From IMG/VR virus record IMGVR_UViG_3300031670_000016, positions 1-23,097 of that record: a stretch of 23,097 bases of DNA, one strand, 5' to 3'. This stretch comes from a virus. Below the pieces are notes generated by a model. That model searched no databases. It was not told the DNA's origin and saw only the letters and a program-made list of their open reading frames with translations. The first letter of the stretch is position 1, and every line of letters starts with the position of its first letter. The position numbers were made by a program, and so were the translations under genes. Of this stretch, positions 6,763 to 12,924 are shown piece by piece.

Positions 6763-6777
6763 TCTCCACAAAATCAA
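6749..6777 (-). promoter_or_regulatory. Putative promoter of the repressor-immunity unit
   Basis: The minus strand shows TTGATT (6777-6772) and TAAAAT (6754-6749) with an ideal 17-base spacer. The predicted transcript begins near 6742, giving a leader of about 20 bases to the ATG at 6722. The -10 box lies inside one operator-like repeat. The promoter points away from the capsid genes that start at 6839. Confidence 0.5.
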
Positions 6778-6838
6778 TAGTCAATAGCGTAATTGCTGCA
6801 TTTTGCTTTGCGGAATCCTGTTAGGTTTTCGTTGTCAC

Positions 6839-8284
6839 ATGCCCCTTGCTGCCGGAACTTCGCAAAAAGTTATCAGCAGGAATATCGCGACCGAGATACG
6901 CGCGGGACGCAAGCGATCCCAGGCTGCCGCCATCGCATACTCGAATGCGCGTAAGTCGAAAGACGCAGCCACGAAGACTCCCAGTAACAAGCTCAGTTAT
7001 TACGCCTCCCTGCTGCCCGGCAAGGAATCTCAGTTTCAAACCCCGGAAGGCTACCGCATCTACAAAAACGTGCCAATCGCACGCACTGGAACTCAGACAT
7101 ACCTTGGACGGGAACTCAAAAAGAATGCTGGTTATGACCCTTCATGGAATCTTTCCGACGACGAGCAGGTAGAAGTCTATCGGCCAATCGAGGAAGTAAC
7201 TGCACCGGAAACATTAGCTTCATTCGAGGGCAAGTCCGTCCTGGATGAGCATCCGGAAGGTGAAAAAATACTCGTGGACGCCCTGGACGAATACGACGGC
7301 TATACCAAGGGCCACGCGCAGAACGTTCGCGTCGGCGACAAGCTTCCGGATGGCGAGACTTCCTTGGTGGCCGACCTCCAAGTAAAGCACCCTGACCTGA
7401 ATGTGAAGATCGATGGCGGCGTGCGTGACGTGTCCTGTGGCTACACGTTTCTGCTGGCCAAGGATGAATCCGGAAGGCTGATCCAAACCAAGATTCGAGG
7501 CAATCACATTGCCGTAGTTCCAAAAGGACGAGCCGGTGAAGAAGTTGGCATTCGAGACGCGGCAATCGACGAGGCTCCAATACGAAAGAGGGTGGCCATG
7601 AAATTCAGAGATTTGCTTAGTGCGATTGGATTCCAGAATTGGGCGAAGGACGCGAAGCCTGAAGAGATCGCGGATGCCCTCGCCGAGATGAAGGACGAAA
7701 AGGAAGACGAGGAAAAGCGGGACGAGAAAAAAGAGTCTAAGGTCAAGGACCGCAAGAAAGCGGCCCGCGATGCCATGCACTCCGCCCTCGACGCCTACAT
7801 GGACGCGAAGGATGACGACGAAGACGAAGGCCAGGAAGAGGGCGAAGACAAAAAGGCCAAGGACGAAGAGCCCGACGATGAAAAGGTCGAAAAGCTCGTG
7901 GAAGAGGAAAAGGCCAACGGCGACAAGAAGGGCGGAAAAGACGACGCCGAAATCCTGCCTCCCGATGAGCGCGGAAAGACTGAATGGAAGGTCGGGGACG
8001 CGGCGGCTTCTCTCGGCGCGATTCGCCCATTGATTGCCAAATCGAAGGATTGCAAGGCGATCAATGCCTTCAACAAGATCGCTCGCAGTGTGAAGGAGAT
8101 TCAATCCGGAGTCAAGGATGGAGCGCCCGATCCGTTCGAAGCCCTTACAAAAATCAGCGGCGGGGCGAACGACTCAGAGCCTGACATTCCTATGTTCGAA
8201 TTCTTCAATGGAAAGTCATACGCCGATGGACTCAAGGCGTGGAACGAGCATTTGAAGGCGAGAGGAGAACGACATGCCAGTTAG
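6839..8284 (+). CDS. DUF2213 capsid protease/scaffold-like protein
   Basis: This 481-residue protein belongs to the DUF2213 (PF09979) family, found just before cement and capsid genes and thought to act as prohead protease with scaffold. Residues 1-40 form a separate motif (SQKVISRNIATEIRAGRKRS then QAAAIAYSNARKSK) known from other phage proteins. DUF2213 spans about 45-250, with VLDEHPEGE, VRDVSCGYTF and RGNHIAVVPKGRAGEE, the last resembling protease core strands. Residues 254-375 are highly acidic/lysine-rich and probably coiled, followed by a C-terminal helical part. ATG 6839 begins the conserved motif; an upstream TTG at 6803 is less likely. No strong ribosome site is visible. An internal ATG at 7598 with GAGG upstream could yield the scaffold alone. 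Confidence 0.88.
   Translation: MPLAAGTSQKVISRNIATEIRAGRKRSQAAAIAYSNARKSKDAATKTPSNKLSYYASLLPGKESQFQTPEGYRIYKNVPIARTGTQTYLGRELKKNAGYDPSWNLSDDEQVEVYRPIEEVTAPETLASFEGKSVLDEHPEGEKILVDALDEYDGYTKGHAQNVRVGDKLPDGETSLVADLQVKHPDLNVKIDGGVRDVSCGYTFLLAKDESGRLIQTKIRGNHIAVVPKGRAGEEVGIRDAAIDEAPIRKRVAMKFRDLLSAIGFQNWAKDAKPEEIADALAEMKDEKEDEEKRDEKKESKVKDRKKAARDAMHSALDAYMDAKDDDEDEGQEEGEDKKAKDEEPDDEKVEKLVEEEKANGDKKGGKDDAEILPPDERGKTEWKVGDAAASLGAIRPLIAKSKDCKAINAFNKIARSVKEIQSGVKDGAPDPFEALTKISGGANDSEPDIPMFEFFNGKSYADGLKAWNEHLKARGERHAS
7598..8284 (+). CDS. Possible internally started scaffold protein
   Basis: An in-frame ATG at 7598 (MKFRDLLSAIGFQ) is preceded by GAGGGTGG, with GAGG at 7588-7591. It falls exactly where the DUF2213 protease-like part ends and the acidic coiled part begins. 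A 228-residue product from here would be a free scaffold, as lambda Nu3 is made from within gene C. Residues rich in Asp, Glu and Lys dominate the first half. This is inferred from position and start signals only; proteolytic release of the same part is an alternative. Confidence 0.35.
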   Translation: MKFRDLLSAIGFQNWAKDAKPEEIADALAEMKDEKEDEEKRDEKKESKVKDRKKAARDAMHSALDAYMDAKDDDEDEGQEEGEDKKAKDEEPDDEKVEKLVEEEKANGDKKGGKDDAEILPPDERGKTEWKVGDAAASLGAIRPLIAKSKDCKAINAFNKIARSVKEIQSGVKDGAPDPFEALTKISGGANDSEPDIPMFEFFNGKSYADGLKAWNEHLKARGERHAS

Positions 8285-9137
8285 TGTAATCCCGGTTACA
8301 GGAGCACTTGAGCAGCCGGTCGGTGCAATTTCTCAGACAGACTTCCCGCTGATTAGTCCGCGACTGGTGGAGACGACCGACACGCTGAATATCAACTTCG
8401 GCGATCCGTTCGTGTTGAATCCCGACAATACCTATTCGAGTGTAGCTTCCTTCATTTCTAAAAACAGCGTTGCGGCATTCATTGCCCTCATGCAGGACAA
8501 TCAGCCGCTATATCCGCTGGGCATCGCGAAGGACACAGTCGAGGCCAACGCTTACTTCCCGCTCTCTGGCGGAACTAACATGCCAGCCGGGTACTACGCG
8601 CCGGGCATGATTTGCAATGGCCTCACGCGCGGAACAATCAACATCGCGATCAATAACGGCACGCCTTCCGGGGCTGGCGTTCCGGTGTACATCCGGACGA
8701 CCCTGAACGGCGCGATTCCGAATGGCGTGGTTGGTGGATTTGAGGCGGTTAACGATGGCGTGACTCCGGTGGGCACCGCATTTGCCGGCAATGTCGGCAA
8801 TGCGACCATCGGCACTCTTTCGAACCTGCCATTTGCCATTACCGGAACCTACCTGGTCGATTTCTTTACCGCGACATCATTTTTGGTATTCGATCCAATG
8901 GGACGTTTCCTGGGAGTGGGAACCACCGGGGTTGCCTTCAATGCCGGGAATCAGATTCAGTTCACGATCACGGCTGGTGGCACGGCGATGACTCGCTCGG
9001 ATGGATTCTCCATCGTCGCGGCAATGAAGACAATTCTTATCGAAAACATGGTCTTCAAGACGGGCCTGCTGTCTACCGATCCCGTCACGGCGCAGGTAAC
9101 AGCGCAAGCAACGATTCTTGAAAGGAAGGTGGCATAA
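8274..9137 (+). CDS. Structural cement (capsid decoration) protein, gp24-like
   Basis: This 287-residue protein sits between the protease/scaffold and the major capsid gene, where phages of this type encode a structural cement protein that stabilises the shell. The body is beta-rich with many Gly, Thr and Asn residues. Recognisable pieces are TYSSVASFISKNSVAAFIAL, NMPAGYYAPGMICNGLTRG and repeated strands such as GVPVYIRTTLNGAI and FLVFDPMGRFLGV. The ATG at 8274 overlaps the end of the previous gene and has GAGGAG 7 bases upstream. It ends five bases before the capsid start. The name rests on position and general family resemblance. Confidence 0.8.
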   Translation: MPVSVIPVTGALEQPVGAISQTDFPLISPRLVETTDTLNINFGDPFVLNPDNTYSSVASFISKNSVAAFIALMQDNQPLYPLGIAKDTVEANAYFPLSGGTNMPAGYYAPGMICNGLTRGTINIAINNGTPSGAGVPVYIRTTLNGAIPNGVVGGFEAVNDGVTPVGTAFAGNVGNATIGTLSNLPFAITGTYLVDFFTATSFLVFDPMGRFLGVGTTGVAFNAGNQIQFTITAGGTAMTRSDGFSIVAAMKTILIENMVFKTGLLSTDPVTAQVTAQATILERKVA

Positions 9138-9141
9138 ACCC

Positions 9142-10221
9142 ATGATCGAAAAATACTCTACCGGGCGCAGTACGCGGAGAGACCCGGAACTCGAAGCGAA
9201 ACTAAAGTCCTCGTCTTACTTGAGCGACCTGATGGCGCTTCGAATTCACGGTTCCCATGCTGTCAAGGACGCGGTCGCCACCGGGCAGATTTTCTTGCAG
9301 TCGGAGCTGAACAAGGCAGACACGATCCTGCATATGCCGCTCGAAGGGCATACGTGGTTCCGTGACGTGCCCCTGACCAATGGTGGCGGATGGGTCACTT
9401 CCGAAACGTCCGAATTCGTATCCGTTGGCGATTCGAATATCGACGGAGCTGGCGCCGGTGCAAACGACATCGGCGTGGTCAACTACACGCGTTCGCAGGA
9501 CGTGTACCCTGCGTTCCCGTGGCAGCGCTCGATCCGCATTCCCTTAATCGAATCGCTGATGCTGGCCCAAGCCAACAAGAGCCCGAACGACATCCTCAAC
9601 GATGCCGTGCGCGTGGTGTGGAACAAGACGCTCGACCAGCGTGTGTACGACGGGAAGTTTGGGAAGCCGGGCCTCGTAAATCAGGACGGAGTTACCGCGC
9701 AGGCGGCGGCGAATGGCGCGACATCCGGAACTCCAGGATGGGCGACGAAAACCCCCTTGGACATCTTCAACGACTTCCAGAACGCCGCATCGATTACATG
9801 GGCAGCTTGCGGATATGCGCTCGACTCCGTTCCGGATCGCTTCCTGGTTCCGGGAACGGCATATCCTCTCCTGCTTCAGCCAATGGTCCTTCCGACAGGA
9901 AGCGCGACCTCGGTCGGCATCTTCAAAAACGTTCTCGAATACATCAAGGCAAACTATTTCGGTCTGGCCATCAATGGCAAGACCCCCGAAATCGTGCCGG
10001 TTCCTAACTGGCTCGAAACGGTTGGCGCTTCTAGTTCGCGGCGCTTGGTGTCCTACAGCTTCAACAAGAATTTCGTGGAGTTCGGGATTCTTCAGGACAT
10101 CCAGAGAATGGGTGGACCGCTATCGCTTCAGGATGGCGCATTCGTCGCAACGTACATCGGGAACACCGGGATCGTGAAGGCCAAAGCTCCCCAGACGATG
10201 CTGTACCAAGACAAAATTTGA
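9142..10221 (+). CDS. Major capsid protein (DUF2184-type, HK97 fold)
   Basis: This 359-residue protein forms the icosahedral shell. It shows the DUF2184 capsid pattern: a helical N-arm (DPELEAKLKSSSYLSDLMAL), SQDVYPAFPWQRSIRIPLIE (about residues 120-139), WNKTLDQRVYDGKFG, PDRFLVPGTAYPLLL, a glycine-rich P-domain strand region and a late MGGPLSLQDGAFVATYIGNT typical of capsid C-termini. ATG 9142 is chosen; GGAAGG at 9122-9127 is rather far, and a TTG at 9118 would add eight residues that overlap the cement gene. Its N-terminal arm is short, which fits a separate scaffold. Confidence 0.9.
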   Translation: MIEKYSTGRSTRRDPELEAKLKSSSYLSDLMALRIHGSHAVKDAVATGQIFLQSELNKADTILHMPLEGHTWFRDVPLTNGGGWVTSETSEFVSVGDSNIDGAGAGANDIGVVNYTRSQDVYPAFPWQRSIRIPLIESLMLAQANKSPNDILNDAVRVVWNKTLDQRVYDGKFGKPGLVNQDGVTAQAAANGATSGTPGWATKTPLDIFNDFQNAASITWAACGYALDSVPDRFLVPGTAYPLLLQPMVLPTGSATSVGIFKNVLEYIKANYFGLAINGKTPEIVPVPNWLETVGASSSRRLVSYSFNKNFVEFGILQDIQRMGGPLSLQDGAFVATYIGNTGIVKAKAPQTMLYQDKI

Positions 10222-10230
10222 GGAGCTCTC

Positions 10231-10497
10231 ATGGCGCTAGTCATTTCGAATCGGAGACTTTCTTTCTCGGATGAAGAAGGAACACATACTGCGGTTCCTC
10301 TAGACCGTCCGCAGATATTTCCGGATAGATTTTTAGGCGATCCGTATTTCAAGGCGGCGCAGCAATCCCGCTGGATCGAAGTTGTCAATGCACCCGAAGC
10401 CGCGCCTGTCGATAGTCAATCATCGGTTGACGTACCGGAGGTGAACGACACAGCCACAAACACAAAAAAACAGACCCCGAGAAAGCAACTAAGGTGA
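10231..10497 (+). CDS. Small protein downstream of the capsid gene, unknown
   Basis: This 88-residue protein starts at an ATG behind GAGGAG, nine bases after the capsid stop. The first 52 residues look ordered (MALVISNRRLSFSDEEGTHT and DRPQIFPDRFLGDPYFKAAQ). The rest is a disordered Pro/Ser/Asp/Thr tail ending in a basic NTKKQTPRKQLR. Genes of this size often follow the capsid gene and may help head completion, but I recognise no family. Seven consecutive A (10464-10470) near the end form a possible -1 slippery site, and the -1 frame continues into the 39-residue frame that follows. Confidence 0.7.
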   Translation: MALVISNRRLSFSDEEGTHTAVPLDRPQIFPDRFLGDPYFKAAQQSRWIEVVNAPEAAPVDSQSSVDVPEVNDTATNTKKQTPRKQLR

Positions 10498-10613
10498 CAG
10501 GACTGCCGACGAGAGGGGCGCTCGCACAGAGAGGCGCGGGCGCAGTGGACTCCTTTGCGGTGAGTATAAAGACGGCATCTCGGCAGTCTGCCTCTTGCAA
10601 AGAGAAGAGCTGA
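10494..10613 (+). CDS. 39-residue frame, possible frameshift extension
   Basis: A GTG at 10494 overlaps the stop of the preceding gene (GTGA), and the stop TGA overlaps the next ATG (TGATG), so the frame is locked to both neighbours. The product (VTGLPTRGALAQRGAGAVDS then FAVSIKTASRQSASCKEKS) is basic and of unknown function. The same frame is reached by a -1 slip on the A-heptamer at 10464-10470, so it may be a C-terminal extension of the 88-residue protein. It includes a 9-base inverted repeat. Confidence 0.4.
   Translation: MTGLPTRGALAQRGAGAVDSFAVSIKTASRQSASCKEKS
10501..10588 (+). other. Inverted repeat around the 39-residue frame
   Basis: GACTGCCGA (10501-10509) is the exact reverse complement of TCGGCAGTC (10580-10588), with 70 bases between them. 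Allowing one bulge, the pairing extends by three more bases on each side. As RNA this would form a closed long-range stem that ends about 24 bases before the DUF4054 start codon. It lacks a U-tract, so it is not a terminator. Confidence 0.4.
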
Positions 10614-11335
10614 TGTTTCCTGACCTGACGCTATTCTACATGTCGATTTATGGAGGTTTCGGATACGACTATTCCGCGATTGGCGATGCGTATCAGGGCC
10701 TGGCGGCAGGCATCCCGCAGACAGGCAATCCACCGTATACCGTGAACGATTTTCTCTCTGTCTACCCTAAATTCTATGGTCCTGGAACTTCAGTAAGTGG
10801 CACCTTGACGGCCACGTCTCCAGTAATTTCCGGCGTGTCGTCGACCGCCGGCGTATTTCCCGGCCAGCTTGTAATTGGCAATGGAATTCCCGCTGGAACC
10901 GTTGTTGCAGGCACCACATCTAACACGATCACCCTTTCCCTGAATGCGACCGTTTCGGCAACCGAGACGGTGACGATTTACGAAAGCCAGATCGTGACGC
11001 TCGCGGTCATTCAGTTATATCTGAATCTGGCCTATGCGTCGTTGATGCAATCTCGGTGGCGCGAGATGTGGTACATCGCAATGGGTTGGTACATCGCGCA
11101 CTTCCTGAGCCTCTATCTGCAATCCGATGGGAATACAAACACCACCGCAGGACAGATCGCCTCGCAGGCTATCGCCAATGGAATTCAGGTCAGTAAGTCG
11201 GTGGGAGATGTGAGCGTTACCTATCAGCCGCTAACCGCGCTCGATAACTGGGCGGCGTGGAACCTGACGATTTATGGGCAGCAGCTAGCAACGCAGGCTC
11301 GTGTTGTGGGATGTGGTCCGGTGTACGTGGGATGA
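10613..11335 (+). CDS. Head-tail connector (DUF4054) with inserted beta domain
   Basis: This 240-residue neck protein attaches below the portal. The DUF4054 (PF13262) parts are YTVNDFLSVYPKFYG (about residues 42-56) and, after a long insert, QIVTLAVIQLYLNLAYASLM with a following helical region (GWYIAHFLSLYLQ). Family members are usually only 120-150 residues long. Here residues 59-124 form a Thr/Ser/Gly/Val-rich insert (GTLTATSPVISGVSSTAGVF, VIGNGIPAGTVV, TITLSLNATVS) that looks like a small beta-sandwich repeat of the kind found on virion surfaces. ATG 10613 is preferred because it overlaps the previous stop and follows GAAGAG; a TTG at 10595 is the alternative. Confidence 0.82.
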   Translation: MFPDLTLFYMSIYGGFGYDYSAIGDAYQGLAAGIPQTGNPPYTVNDFLSVYPKFYGPGTSVSGTLTATSPVISGVSSTAGVFPGQLVIGNGIPAGTVVAGTTSNTITLSLNATVSATETVTIYESQIVTLAVIQLYLNLAYASLMQSRWREMWYIAMGWYIAHFLSLYLQSDGNTNTTAGQIASQAIANGIQVSKSVGDVSVTYQPLTALDNWAAWNLTIYGQQLATQARVVGCGPVYVG

Positions 11336-11460
11336 GACATTTCTACATAACGGGAAACGTGATGTATGTCGCATCTTGGGCGCGCGAGTTTTTTAGCGAG
11401 AAAGCTATCGAGAATAGGCACAAGAGCAATATCCGGTTGGCCGTGAGCATCAAGAAATGA
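11332..11460 (+). CDS. 42-residue coupled small protein, unknown
   Basis: The ATG overlaps the DUF4054 stop as ATGA, and the stop overlaps the next ATG again as ATGA, with a GTGGG ribosome site. This double coupling makes a real gene likely. The product (MRHFYITGNVMYVASWAREF then FSEKAIENRHKSNIRLAVSI) is basic with an aromatic N-terminal half and matches no family I know. Its place between two neck genes suggests an assembly or closure accessory role. Confidence 0.6.
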   Translation: MRHFYITGNVMYVASWAREFFSEKAIENRHKSNIRLAVSIKK

Positions 11461-11945
11461 CACCGAATATCTCACTTTCGAAGGGCGGACCTGGAATCAA
11501 GCGGTTTCAGTCAGCGCTCGCGAAGATCGCCAAGTCCGAGGTGCTGGTCGGCATCCCGCAGAGTCGCAACTCCCGAAAGGGAGAAAAGATCGGCAACGCA
11601 GCCCTGATGTACATTCTGGCGAATGGTTCGCCTGGCCACAAGATTCCCGCTCGCCCGGTAATCGAGCCTGCAATCGCGGCGGACGGAAACAGGCAGGCGA
11701 TTGCCTCTGATTTGCAAGATGCGGTCAAGGGAATGCTAAACGATAATCCCACGCAGGCCACCACGGCCCTGCGCCGCGCGGGGATGGCCGGAAGCAATGC
11801 GGCGAAGGCGTGGTTCACGGACCCGCGAAATAACTGGCCTCCCAATAGGCCCTCCACGATTCGGCGCAAGAAGTCGGACCGGCCATTGATTGACACTGGG
11901 GATCTGCGGCGGTCGATTACTTACGTCGTTAGGGAATCGCGATGA
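11457..11945 (+). CDS. Neck/tail completion protein, HK97 gp10-like
   Basis: The 162 residues follow the HK97 gp10 pattern: SEVLVGIPQSRNSRKGEKIG (about residues 27-46), then NAALMYILANGSPGHKIPAR with PVIEP, which is the family hallmark (NA..Y...GSP.HKIPARP). The C-terminal PLIDTGDLRRSITYVV is the typical closing strand. These proteins connect the head to the tail or complete the tail end. It overlaps its neighbours at both ends by ATGA and so belongs to the coupled neck gene chain. Confidence 0.88.
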   Translation: MTPNISLSKGGPGIKRFQSALAKIAKSEVLVGIPQSRNSRKGEKIGNAALMYILANGSPGHKIPARPVIEPAIAADGNRQAIASDLQDAVKGMLNDNPTQATTALRRAGMAGSNAAKAWFTDPRNNWPPNRPSTIRRKKSDRPLIDTGDLRRSITYVVRESR

Positions 11946-12304
11946 TAAGCGTGGCCGAGGTCGTCAACGAACCCGATCTGGCACAGGCATTCACGATCCT
12001 TCGCTCAACTGGCTCTTGGCTGAATGGGGTGTGGCAGTCGGTAACGGCCACCGTTCAGGGATATGGAGTAATCGCCGAACCAAGCGGACGCGACCTGGAC
12101 ATGGTTCCCGAGGGCGATATCGTTAAGGGGATGATGGTTTTCTGGTCCTCGCAAATCATTTATGGGACGCACGCGACCGCTGGCGTGGGTGGATCAAGCG
12201 ACATTTTGGTGTGGCGCGGCGAGAACTACCGCGTGCTGTTCGTCAAGCAGTACGTCGATTACGGATACTGGCGTGCGATGGCCACGAGGATGAAGGCCGA
12301 CTAA
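11942..12304 (+). CDS. Putative head closure/stopper protein
   Basis: This 120-residue protein lies between the gp10-like and terminator genes, where the head-closure (SPP1 gp16-like) protein belongs. It is beta-rich with an N-terminal helix (VVNEPDLAQAFTIL) and strands such as TATVQGYGVIAEP, KGMMVFWSSQIIYG, DILVWRGENYRVLFV and YWRAMATRM, consistent with a small barrel. Its ATG overlaps the previous stop and its TAA overlaps the next ATG (TAATG). The function is inferred mainly from order and size; sequence motifs are weak. Confidence 0.65.
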   Translation: MISVAEVVNEPDLAQAFTILRSTGSWLNGVWQSVTATVQGYGVIAEPSGRDLDMVPEGDIVKGMMVFWSSQIIYGTHATAGVGGSSDILVWRGENYRVLFVKQYVDYGYWRAMATRMKAD

Positions 12305-12915
12305 TGGGCGCTTCGATCACATATCCTGACGGATCGGTTCTGACTTCCTCGGCGCTGACGATTGCTCAAATCAACGCGATCATGCAGCCGTTGACGTGCG
12401 GAATGATTGGGGTGGCCGACCCAACGACTACTTCACGGGTACGCATCGAATGGCCCACGGTCGGCGCACCGTTCCAGGAAGCGACCGAGGATATTTGCTA
12501 CCTGCGTTGCGTTCCAAAGGATGACCCATACGACAAAATCCGCGATGTGTTCAATTTACCATTGAACGATACGGACCTGAACGAGCAGTGGAACTATACG
12601 AGGGCATGGTCGATTCGTTGGTGCTTTTACGGACCAAATTCAACCGACCTGGCGCGCGCTATCAGAAGCGGTTTGTACCAGGACTATTTTGTCGGTGCGC
12701 TGGCCCTCTCACAGCTTTTCCCGGTAAGCGATTTCCCGCAAGAGGTGCGTGCCCCTGAATTGATCGATGGGCAATGGTTTGAGCGCGTGGACCTGGAAGT
12801 TGAAATGTACGAATTCGTGACGGAGAACATTGACCGTCAGACGATTCTGAGCGTGGAAACGCTGATTGAAGGTAATGGCGGCGTTCTGGCCGACTTTACC
12901 GTTACGGCAAGTTAA
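12304..12915 (+). CDS. Neck/tail terminator protein (LIC_12616-like)
   Basis: This 203-residue protein matches the LIC_12616-like phage neck terminator group. Recognisable segments are RVRIEWPTVGAPFQEATEDI (about residues 41-60), CYLRCVPKDDPYDKIRD, EQWNYTRAWSIRWCFYGPNS (the strongest hallmark) and TDLARAIRSGLYQ. Members cap the tail tube and join it to the neck in contractile phages that carry DUF3383 sheaths. The chosen ATG overlaps the preceding stop; a longer upstream frame overlaps the closure gene and reads as arginine-rich shadow. The next gene starts ten bases later. Confidence 0.82.
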   Translation: MGASITYPDGSVLTSSALTIAQINAIMQPLTCGMIGVADPTTTSRVRIEWPTVGAPFQEATEDICYLRCVPKDDPYDKIRDVFNLPLNDTDLNEQWNYTRAWSIRWCFYGPNSTDLARAIRSGLYQDYFVGALALSQLFPVSDFPQEVRAPELIDGQWFERVDLEVEMYEFVTENIDRQTILSVETLIEGNGGVLADFTVTAS

Positions 12916-12924
12916 GGAGATGCG

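Noticed and set aside
7680-7980. Purine-rich repetitive stretch as a possible tandem repeat or origin
   Set aside because: It is explained by Asp, Glu and Lys codons of the acidic scaffold region and shows no regular repeat unit.
7220-8104. Long minus-strand frame (294 codons) opposite the DUF2213 gene
   Set aside because: It is rich in Leu, Val and Phe only because it is complementary to the Asp/Glu/Lys codons; it has no ribosome site or recognisable domain and the plus strand is clearly coding.
9390-10007. Plus-strand frame of 205 codons inside the capsid gene
   Set aside because: It is a +1/-1 shadow of the well-supported capsid frame with an arginine-rich composition.
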